DNA of 11,601 nt from Victivallaceae bacterium (lineage in GTDB: Bacteria > Verrucomicrobiota > Lentisphaeria > Victivallales > Victivallaceae). The translations under genes were made by a program, and so were the position numbers. The stretch is from assembly GCA_028698975.1 (NCBI GenBank), contig JAQVVK010000057.1, positions 1-11,601 of the forward strand, given 5' to 3'. The notes under the pieces are model-generated. The model ran no database searches. It saw nothing but the letters and a program-made list of their open reading frames with translations, and was not told where the DNA came from. Each line of letters opens with the position of its first letter. Position 1 is the stretch's first letter. Shown here in pieces: positions 6,050 to 11,601 of the stretch.

Positions 6050-7059
6050 CGACGGCGGATAAAAAAAGGGCTCCGCGCAACCGCACGCTGACGCTGGATG
6101 ACACGGATCGCGCCATGCTGAGGCCGCTTCTTTTGCGCCCCGATGCACCGTTGAGTGACAGCGAACTTGCCGACCGGGTAATATGCGCCGATTTGATGGA
6201 GGCGATCGATCTTTTGCCCGATCGCTTCGTCGATCTGCTGATCCTCGACCCGCCCTACAACCTTGACAAGGAGTTCAACGGCCGCCGTTTTTCCAAGCGC
6301 AACGACAGCGAATACGCCGACTATCTTGACAGCTGGTTGAGCGGCATGCCGCGACTGTTGAAGCCGGGGGCGTCGGTCTATTTATGCTGTGACTGGCACT
6401 GTTCGGGGGTTTGCGCACAGGTGTTGGAAAAATACTTCACGCTGCGCAACCGCATCGTCTGGCAGCGCGAAAAAGGGCGCGCCGCGAAATCCAACTGGAA
6501 AAACTGCACCGAAGACATCTGGTTTGCCACCTGTGGCGATGATTATTTTTTCGACGCCGGCGCGGTCCGGCAAAAGAGGCGGGTGCTGGCCCCCTACCGC
6601 GAGAACGGCAAACCGCGCGACTGGGAAGAATCCGACGGCGGCAAATTCCGCCTGACCGCCGCTTCGAATTTCTGGGATGACATCTCCATTCCCTATTGGT
6701 CGATGCCGGAAAACACCGACCACCCGACCCAAAAACCGGAGAAACTTATAGCCAAACTGATTTTAGCCAGTTCGCGCCCCGGCGACTTGGTGTTCGACCC
6801 GTTTTCCGGCAGCGGCACCACAGCGGTCGCCGCCCGGAAACTGGGTCGCCGGTTTGCCGCGGTCGAGCGGGACGAGGAGTTCTGTTTGTGGACGCTCGCG
6901 AGATTGCAAAACGCCGTCGCCAATCCGTCGATACAGGGTTATTCCGATGGAGTTTTTTGGGAACGCAACACACAGCGGGAGCAGCAGCAAAGCCGGCTTA
7001 AACCTCAAACTTCGTCCAATTCATGCAGCAGCCGCAAAGAGGCCAAGCCGTCAAAATAG
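6046..7059 (+). CDS. Beta-class DNA methyltransferase (probable N6-adenine)
   Basis: The 337-residue product transfers a methyl group from S-adenosylmethionine to DNA. Motif IV is DPPY (residues 68-71) and motif I is FSGSGTT (253-259) near the C-terminus. This order, DPPY first, defines the beta class, as in M.HinfI and CcrM; DPPY favours adenine N6 over cytosine. The stretch between about 120 and 240 should hold the target-recognition region; the target site cannot be read from it. The start is GTG 6046, overlapping the previous stop (GTGA), with no clear ribosome site; the next in-frame ATG is at codon 24. No restriction endonuclease is adjacent, so it looks like an orphan enzyme. The last 30 or so residues are Gln/Ser/Lys-rich, and the last 55 bases overlap the opposite-strand glycosyltransferase. 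Confidence 0.88.
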   Translation: MTTADKKRAPRNRTLTLDDTDRAMLRPLLLRPDAPLSDSELADRVICADLMEAIDLLPDRFVDLLILDPPYNLDKEFNGRRFSKRNDSEYADYLDSWLSGMPRLLKPGASVYLCCDWHCSGVCAQVLEKYFTLRNRIVWQREKGRAAKSNWKNCTEDIWFATCGDDYFFDAGAVRQKRRVLAPYRENGKPRDWEESDGGKFRLTAASNFWDDISIPYWSMPENTDHPTQKPEKLIAKLILASSRPGDLVFDPFSGSGTTAVAARKLGRRFAAVERDEEFCLWTLARLQNAVANPSIQGYSDGVFWERNTQREQQQSRLKPQTSSNSCSSRKEAKPSK

Positions 7060-8108
7060 CGGTGAAACGCCGCCAGACGCGCTTTTTCCTGGTTGGGAGT
7101 GTTGGCTAAAATCCGCGTCCAGTCGCGTTCAAACCCGGTCTCCCGCAAGAATCCGGCGGTTTTCGCATCCAACCCGGTCAGAAATCCGTCGGTTGATGAC
7201 AGCATACCGGGGCGCGCCGCCGTCTGAAGCAACTTCGCCAATTGCGAAAACGCCCCATCGGATATGCGCCGGGGCGGTTGACCGCCCAAAATCGCCGCCA
7301 CCGCCGGTCCGGTGCCAAATGGAACCCGCGCCGAACTTCGGGGCGACGGATGCACCAGCACCGCGTCAAGCTCCGCCACACCGACCGTCTTGGCCGCCGC
7401 CTGCAAAAAATAGAAATCTTCGCCGCCGGAGCGTTTGCGCATACCGCCGGAGCGGATATAAGAAGCCGCACGCACCGCGAAAGCGGAGCCGACGGTAGGA
7501 AATGCGTAGGGCGACCCGGCCTCCGCCAGACGGCGGGTGTAATCGGCCATATATTCCTCGTAACGGCGAATCGCCGCCTCCTCTTCCGGGGAAGCCCCGG
7601 TTTGATGGCGGACGCCGCAGACCATGGCCCCGGCTGCCGGATTGGCGGCAAATCCGTTTCGCCAGCATTCGAAATAATCCGGCTCGACCCGGCAATCGGC
7701 GTCCAGCGAGACCAGCACCGCCCGGTCGCAAAATTCCGGCGGCAAGGCGGCGATCACCGCATCCATGCCAAGTTTGCGCGCCTCCCCCACCCCGTCGGTC
7801 AAATCGGGGGCGGTCAATAAGTAGAGCCATGCGCCGAAACCGGAGTGACCCGCCAGACGGCGGCAAAGTTCGGAGGTGGCCTCTTTGACCGCACCGGAGG
7901 CGTCGGCGGGGTGGTTTGCCGCCACCAGCACGGCGGCGCAGCCGGGGGCGCCGGCTTCGGCAAGCGAAGTCAACACTCCGTCAATGTACGCCAATTCGTC
8001 ACAGGCCGGAATTACCACATAAAATTCGCGATCCGGCGGCAGCGGGCGCGGCTCAACCAGCTTTTGCACGCTCCGGCGCAAATATTTATCGCGGTCAAAC
8101 GGTTTCAT
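7005..8108 (-). CDS. Family-2-type glycosyltransferase (GT-A fold)
   Basis: The 367-residue product resembles inverting glycosyltransferases that move a sugar from a nucleotide-sugar donor. Near the N-terminus, FYVVIPACDEL (about 29-39) matches the first strand and donor-binding loop of the GT-A fold. LDADCR includes the DxD metal and nucleotide-sugar site (Asp136, Asp138), and SGGEDF gives the late Glu230-Asp231 pair common in the family. PRSSARVPFGTG (about 256-267) is a further conserved-looking segment. No membrane segments are visible, so the enzyme should be cytoplasmic. The ATG at 8108 overlaps the asnB stop (ATGA); an upstream in-frame start would lie within asnB. Pairing with asnB suggests surface-polysaccharide or glycolipid assembly. 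The acceptor and sugar are unknown. Its 3' end overlaps the methyltransferase by 55 bases. Confidence 0.82.
   Translation of the reverse strand: MKPFDRDKYLRRSVQKLVEPRPLPPDREFYVVIPACDELAYIDGVLTSLAEAGAPGCAAVLVAANHPADASGAVKEATSELCRRLAGHSGFGAWLYLLTAPDLTDGVGEARKLGMDAVIAALPPEFCDRAVLVSLDADCRVEPDYFECWRNGFAANPAAGAMVCGVRHQTGASPEEEAAIRRYEEYMADYTRRLAEAGSPYAFPTVGSAFAVRAASYIRSGGMRKRSGGEDFYFLQAAAKTVGVAELDAVLVHPSPRSSARVPFGTGPAVAAILGGQPPRRISDGAFSQLAKLLQTAARPGMLSSTDGFLTGLDAKTAGFLRETGFERDWTRILANTPNQEKARLAAFHRYFDGLASLRLLHELDEV
7059..7087 (+). terminator. Weak candidate terminator for the znuA-to-methyltransferase operon
   Basis: Directly after the methyltransferase stop, GCGGTG (7059-7064) can pair with CGCCGC (7068-7073) around an AAA loop, with one G-U pair. 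A run of five T follows at 7083-7087, nine bases after the stem, which is too far for a classical terminator. It lies inside the opposite-strand glycosyltransferase gene, so the base pairing may be chance. Confidence 0.25.
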
Positions 8109-10006
8109 CGGCGGCCAAACACCCGTTGATAGAACAGCGCAAAGTTTAACACGCCCCACAATAAGTAGGAGTTGTCATAACGGCGGTTTTGATGATTGAG
8201 CCAAAGACGGCGCAACATCTTTTCCTGAAAACAACCGTCCTTAAGGGCCGCTCCGTCAAACAACCGGGCCTCGACTTCGCCGCGCCACGCGCCGCGCAGC
8301 CAAGCTGCCACCGGCACACCGAAACCACGCTTGCTTCTCGACGCGACGGCGGATGGAAAGAGATCGCGAAACGCCTCGCGCAAAATGCGCTTGCCCCGGC
8401 CTCCGGCGAACTTGTAACACCCCGGCAACTTCGCCGCAAACTCGACCACTTCGCGGTCGAGGAAAGGCGAGCGCACTTCGAGCGACTCCGACATCGAAGC
8501 TAAATCGACCTTGGTCAGCACATCGTTGGCAAGATAGGTGTGCAGATCTAGCTCGGCCAGCCGTTCACGCGGATCCGGTGCCGAAAGCTCCCACTCGCAC
8601 CCGGTGAAGAAACCGGCGGGGTCCACCTCGGCCGCGCCACGAAGACGCTCGCCAAAGAGCAGCTCACCCAGCGGCTCCGGGCAGCGGTCGAGCACCCGGA
8701 AATAGCGGTCGGCCGGCACTTCGCCAAGCAAGTCGGCAAAGCGGCGCACCCGGCCGCCAAACGAACGCTCGCCGTGATCCGGCAACACATGCGCCGCCGC
8801 CGCAAACCCGCCGCGCAAAGAACGCGGCAGCAGGTCGAATCCGGCAGCTATCCGCATCGCCCGATAGCGGTCATACCCCATAAACACTTCGTCGGCCCCG
8901 TCGCCGGAAAGCGCGACCTTGACCGAAGCCGCGGCAAAACGGCTGAGCAAAGCGGTGGGCAAAATGGAAGCGTCGGCAAAGGGTTCTCCGGCATGTGAAG
9001 AAAGTTTTTCCAAAAGCGAGAAATCCCCGGGATCGACCAACGTCGACTTATGCTCAAGCATACCCGGCGATAAACGGTCGATGGCGGCGGCCGACAGCGC
9101 GGCAAAGCGGCGTTCGTCATAACGCCCATCTTTGAATCCGACGGTAAACGCGGACAACGGGCCGTCGCTGAGTTTGGCGGCAATACCGGCAACGATACAG
9201 GAATCAATACCGCCGGAAAGGAATACCCCGAGCGGCACATCGGCCATAAGCCGCTTCATGACGGCATTTTCGACCAGACCGCGCAGTTCGACGGCGGCGT
9301 CGGCAAATGAAATCTCCGCTTTGATCGAATAATCCGGCTTCCAGTAGCAGCGGATCGATACCGTGTTGTCTTCAAGCCGAAACTCCAGCTGGTGAGCCGG
9401 CGGCAATTTATGCACATCGCGGTAAATCGTGTCGGGAGACGGCACCGAGTGCAAGGAAAAATAGTGCGCCACCGAGCGCATATCAAGTTCACGCGGCATA
9501 TCCGGGTAGGCCTCCAGCGCGGCAAATTCGCTTCCGAACACGAGGGTGCTTCCCCGCATGAAATAGAGCAGCGGCTTCTGGCCGAGGCGGTCGCGGGCCA
9601 GCAACACGCGGCGACTGCCCGAGTTGTAAACCGCCAGAGCAAACATACCGTCAAGCAGGCGGACAAATTCCCCGCCAAGTTCTTCGTAAAGATGCACCAC
9701 TACTTCGGCGTCGCAGTCGGTCTTGAACACATGTCCGCGGCTGACAAGCTGTTCCCGAAGCTCAAGGTGATTGTATATCTCGCCGTTGACGATGGCGACG
9801 ACGCGACCGTCTTCGCTTACAAACGGTTGTTTGCCGCCAGCGGGATCGACAATGGCAAGACGGCGGTGACCAAGTGCGACGTCGGCGTCGACAAACCGCC
9901 CGTCGCCATCCGGCCCGCGATGGGCGAGGGCGGCGGTCATGCCGGTAATCAAGGCGGCAGCCTTGCCGGCGTCGTGATGATTAACTATTCCGGTGATTCC
10001 ACACAT
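8105..10006 (-). CDS. asnB: Glutamine-hydrolysing asparagine synthetase (AsnB family)
   Basis: The enzyme uses ATP and glutamine ammonia to amidate a carboxyl group, classically converting aspartate to asparagine. The 633-residue product has an N-terminal Ntn glutaminase domain with nucleophile Cys2 after the initiator Met, His-Arg-Arg at about 47-49, NGEIYN (74-79) and a DAEVVVH segment near 99-105. The synthetase domain has the PP-loop SGGIDS (264-269) and a second conserved stretch ALSGDGADE. It is longer than E. coli AsnB (554), similar to AsnB-like proteins found in polysaccharide clusters, some of which amidate other substrates. The start at 10006 is supported by GGAGAA at 10017-10012. 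It overlaps the downstream glycosyltransferase by four bases. The terminator at 10094-10128 separates it from the LysM gene, so it should have its own promoter, which I could not identify. Confidence 0.94.
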   Translation of the reverse strand: MCGITGIVNHHDAGKAAALITGMTAALAHRGPDGDGRFVDADVALGHRRLAIVDPAGGKQPFVSEDGRVVAIVNGEIYNHLELREQLVSRGHVFKTDCDAEVVVHLYEELGGEFVRLLDGMFALAVYNSGSRRVLLARDRLGQKPLLYFMRGSTLVFGSEFAALEAYPDMPRELDMRSVAHYFSLHSVPSPDTIYRDVHKLPPAHQLEFRLEDNTVSIRCYWKPDYSIKAEISFADAAVELRGLVENAVMKRLMADVPLGVFLSGGIDSCIVAGIAAKLSDGPLSAFTVGFKDGRYDERRFAALSAAAIDRLSPGMLEHKSTLVDPGDFSLLEKLSSHAGEPFADASILPTALLSRFAAASVKVALSGDGADEVFMGYDRYRAMRIAAGFDLLPRSLRGGFAAAAHVLPDHGERSFGGRVRRFADLLGEVPADRYFRVLDRCPEPLGELLFGERLRGAAEVDPAGFFTGCEWELSAPDPRERLAELDLHTYLANDVLTKVDLASMSESLEVRSPFLDREVVEFAAKLPGCYKFAGGRGKRILREAFRDLFPSAVASRSKRGFGVPVAAWLRGAWRGEVEARLFDGAALKDGCFQEKMLRRLWLNHQNRRYDNSYLLWGVLNFALFYQRVFGRR

Positions 10007-10093
10007 GATTCTTCTCCATACAAATCACTTTAGTCACAGCCTGAAAAACGCCCGGCCTCTCAAATCAAATCCCCGCCGCCGGTCAAGCGACAT

Positions 10094-10128
10094 AAAAAAC
10101 GGCGGCCACGGTTTGACCCGCGCCGCCG
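10094..10128 (-). terminator. Intrinsic terminator of the LysM lipoprotein gene
   Basis: On the minus strand a 7-bp GC stem, CGGCGGC (10128-10122) against GCCGCCG (10106-10100), is followed directly by six T (10099-10094). A further three pairs can form inside the loop (10109-10111 with 10118-10120). It begins 20 bases after the LysM stop codon. Confidence 0.8.
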
Positions 10129-10147
10129 ATTTGCATCAAATCAGTTG

Positions 10148-10768
10148 TTACATGCGCGGAATACGCAACTTCATACCCGGACGGAGCTTGTTGGCATTGG
10201 TCAACACATCCCCATTGGCCTTGAGTATGACATCACTCATGCGGGCATCCTTGTAGAACCGCTTCGCAATGTGCGAAAGCGTGTCGCCCGGCATAACCAC
10301 ATAAACCGTATCGGTGGCGGCATCGGCGGCCGGAGCCACAGCCTTGTCGGCGGCCGGAGCCGCAGCATCGGCGGCCGGGGCAGCAGCCTTGTCGGCAGCC
10401 GGAGCCGCCGTGTCGGCGGCAGCATCGGCAGCCGGAGCCGCAGCATCAACAGCCGGAGTTTCCGTCTCGACCATAGTCGTTTCGACCGTAGTCGTCTCGA
10501 CCACTTCACCATCACCGGCGACGGCCGGAGTTTCAACCGCGGCGGCCGGAGTTTCATCGACAAACTTGTTGTCGTCCTGATTCTTATAACGGGTCACCAC
10601 GCCCGCAGCCGGCGTCTTGGAGGGCTTGAAGTTAGAGTAATTACCCTTGACATACGGCCCCCACTCCGTCTCGTCTTCACCGTAGTTGATACGATCCAAC
10701 TCAGGAGCACACCCCGCCACCAGCAACAACGCGCCGGCACCGCAGAACCCGACCGAAATAACTTTCAT
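10148..10768 (-). CDS. LysM-domain lipoprotein with an Ala/Pro-rich linker
   Basis: The 206-residue product probably holds peptidoglycan at the cell envelope. It begins with a lipoprotein signal peptide ending LVAGC (Cys20). Residues 21-75 form a small acidic region without known motifs. Residues 76-153 are a long flexible linker of Val-Glu-Thr and then Pro-Ala-Ala-Asp repeats. A single LysM domain follows (about 155-204: VYVVMPGDTLSHIAKRF, ending LRPGMKLRIP), the usual glycan-binding module, at the extreme C-terminus. No hydrolase domain is present, so it is more likely a tether or structural protein. I chose ATG 10768 because GGAGG (10779-10775) lies six bases upstream; the ATG at 10774 directly touches that site. 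It has its own promoter and terminator. The window does not show what it works with. Confidence 0.88.
   Translation of the reverse strand: MKVISVGFCGAGALLLVAGCAPELDRINYGEDETEWGPYVKGNYSNFKPSKTPAAGVVTRYKNQDDNKFVDETPAAAVETPAVAGDGEVVETTTVETTMVETETPAVDAAAPAADAAADTAAPAADKAAAPAADAAAPAADKAVAPAADAATDTVYVVMPGDTLSHIAKRFYKDARMSDVILKANGDVLTNANKLRPGMKLRIPRM
10310..10459 (-). repeat. Degenerate tandem repeats encoding the Ala/Pro linker
   Basis: Units of 21-24 bases rich in GCCGGAGCC, alternating with TTGTCGGC and CATCGGC (plus-strand reading), encode repeats of the type AAPAADK and AAPAADA, residues 104-153 of the LysM lipoprotein. The bias leaves alanine-rich open frames on both strands; only the minus-strand frame has a signal peptide, LysM domain and expression signals. 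Confidence 0.75.
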
Positions 10769-10774
10769 GACCAT

Positions 10775-10779
10775 CCTCC
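10775..10779 (-). promoter_or_regulatory. Ribosome binding site fixing the LysM gene start
   Basis: GGAGG on the minus strand lies six bases before the ATG at 10768 and directly next to the ATG at 10774. Normal spacing therefore selects 10768. Confidence 0.65.
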
Positions 10780-10840
10780 GACTCCAATTAAATTTTAACC
10801 GCCATGGCTGCAACAGCCGGCGCAAAACCAGCTCTTATAC

Positions 10841-10869
10841 AATATAATACCTGATTTCCGGCAAAACAA
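10841..10869 (-). promoter_or_regulatory. Predicted sigma70 promoter of the LysM gene
   Basis: On the minus strand, TTGTTT (10869-10864) and TATATT (10846-10841) are 17 bases apart. The leader would be about 65 bases and contains a small hairpin, GGCTG-TTG-CAGCC (10818-10806). A consensus TTGACA at 10883-10878 lacks a properly spaced -10 box. Confidence 0.45.
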
Positions 10870-10881
10870 ACCAGACCTGTC

Positions 10882-10897
10882 AAAAATCGACCGATTT
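10882..10897 (-). terminator. Weak candidate terminator of fabF
   Basis: Overlapping the fabF stop codon, the minus strand reads AAATC (10897-10893), a four-base loop, then GATTT (10888-10884) running into a five-T tract that ends at 10882. The stem is short and AT-rich, so termination would be poor. Confidence 0.25.
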
Positions 10898-11601
10898 ACA
10901 CAAATTTTCTGAAAATCATCACACCGTTGTGGCCGCCGAATCCCAAATTACTGTTAACCGCCACTTCGATCTTCTTTTCCTTGGCCGTATTCGGCGTAAT
11001 ATCCAGATCGCAATTGGGGTCGGGCGTCTCATAATTGATGGTCGGCGGCACAATACCGGTTTCGATCGCCTTGATACAGGCAATACACTCCAAACCGCCC
11101 GCCGCACCCAATCCGTGACCGGTGGTGCCCTTGGTGCTGCTTATCGAAGTATGGTAAGCCACATCGCCAAGCGCGGCCTTGATCGCCAGCGTCTCAAACT
11201 TATCGTTAAGCTCGGTACTGGTACCGTGCGCATTGATGTAGTCAATGTCCTCCGGGTTGATCCCCGCATGACGCATGGCCATCTTGATAGCACGGGCACA
11301 GCCGCTGCCGTCCGGAGCCGGGCTGGTAATATGATAGGCGTCTCCCGTCGCTCCGTAGCCGATGACTTCCGCCAAAATGTCGGCTCCACGCTTTTTGGCG
11401 TGTTCAAGCTCCTCAAGGATGAGCACTCCGGCACCTTCGCTCATCACAAAACCATCACGGTCGAGGTCAAACGGCCGACTGGCATGCAACGGGTCGTCGT
11501 TGCGCTGGCTCATCGCCTTCATGGAGCAAAATCCGGCCATGCCGAAACGCACCACCGCCGCCTCCGCTCCGCCGCAAACCATGACATCGGCATCGTCGCG
11601 C
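10896..11601 (-). CDS. fabF: Beta-ketoacyl-ACP synthase II (FabF), C-terminal part, cut by the window edge
   Basis: FabF condenses malonyl-ACP with a growing acyl-ACP in fatty acid elongation in the cytoplasm. About 234 residues are visible, reading in frame from the right edge (RDDADVMVCGGAEAAV) to the TAA at 10898-10896, so the N-terminal half, with the active-site Cys, lies outside. The visible half has both catalytic-type histidines, in NAHGTSTELND and in TKGTTGHGLGAAGG, plus the thiolase-fold signatures DAYHITSPAPDG and the C-terminal GFGGHNG. FabF often has SMTGHLLGA where this has TTGHGLGA, so it diverges there. FabB and other ketosynthases share some of these motifs, but the overall pattern fits FabF best. 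The M in VMVCGG near the edge is internal, not a start. The next gene downstream, for the LysM lipoprotein, has its own promoter. Confidence 0.93.
   Translation of the reverse strand, partial: RDDADVMVCGGAEAAVVRFGMAGFCSMKAMSQRNDDPLHASRPFDLDRDGFVMSEGAGVLILEELEHAKKRGADILAEVIGYGATGDAYHITSPAPDGSGCARAIKMAMRHAGINPEDIDYINAHGTSTELNDKFETLAIKAALGDVAYHTSISSTKGTTGHGLGAAGGLECIACIKAIETGIVPPTINYETPDPNCDLDITPNTAKEKKIEVAVNSNLGFGGHNGVMIFRKFV

Noticed and set aside
10058..10086. TTGACC at 10086-10081 as a -35 box for asnB
   Set aside because: The sequence 16-18 bases downstream (TTGAGA or similar) is a poor -10 box, and no better pair is evident in 10018-10146, so the asnB promoter stays unassigned.
10314..10580. 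Alanine-rich plus-strand open frame opposite the LysM gene
   Set aside because: It results from the GC-rich repeats read in reverse; there is no ribosome site or distinctive domain.
10788..10805. Five-codon upstream frame in the LysM leader (minus strand)
   Set aside because: It has no Shine-Dalgarno sequence, and its ATG sits in the descending arm of a hairpin; nothing suggests it is translated.
1..11601. Recoding of TGA as a sense codon in this organism
   Set aside because: TGA ends znuA, znuC, dnaG, the small lipoprotein, asnB and the glycosyltransferase exactly where family lengths and overlapping starts demand a stop.

Overview
The window is GC-rich bacterial chromosome with standard Gram-negative traits: four predicted lipoproteins and a periplasmic-type metal transporter. 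The genetic code is standard, because TGA ends most genes, often within ATGA overlaps. Lineage evidence is thin. The primase has EGQLD where most bacterial DnaG proteins have EGYMD, a variant I associate with the PVC superphylum (Verrucomicrobiota, Lentisphaerota, Chlamydiota). I therefore favour a Lentisphaerota- or Verrucomicrobiota-like organism at low to moderate confidence.

Layout. (1) 1-129, minus: the start of a Rossmann-fold (epimerase-like) gene that runs off the left edge and carries an in-frame TGA at codon 32. (2) 130-326: an AT-rich divergent intergenic region with a good promoter on each strand and a Fur-box-like half site over the rightward promoter. (3) 327-7059, plus: seven tightly packed genes, namely a zinc-type ABC importer (znuA, znuC, znuB), a TPR lipoprotein, DNA primase dnaG, a small lipoprotein of unknown function and a beta-class DNA methyltransferase. 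Four junctions are stop/start overlaps and two are gaps of 7-13 bases, so this reads as one operon. (4) 7005-10006, minus: asnB and a family-2-type glycosyltransferase, coupled by an ATGA overlap. The glycosyltransferase end overlaps the methyltransferase end by 55 bases, tail to tail. (5) 10148-10768, minus: a LysM lipoprotein with an Ala/Pro linker, its own promoter and a clear intrinsic terminator. (6) 10896-11601, minus: the C-terminal part of fabF, cut by the right edge.

How the genes fit together. The first three genes of the long operon form a complete importer: lipoprotein receptor, ATPase and membrane channel. The genes behind them serve DNA replication and modification, with two lipoproteins of unknown role. 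If the promoter is metal-responsive, primase expression would be tied to metal status. The asnB and glycosyltransferase pair is typical of surface-polysaccharide assembly. I see no CRISPR array, insertion sequence, phage gene, tRNA or rRNA, and no clearly new defence or mobile system. The most notable points are the in-frame stop at the left edge, the Cys/His tail of the ZnuC-like ATPase, the metal-import/primase/methyltransferase operon and the convergent coding overlap.
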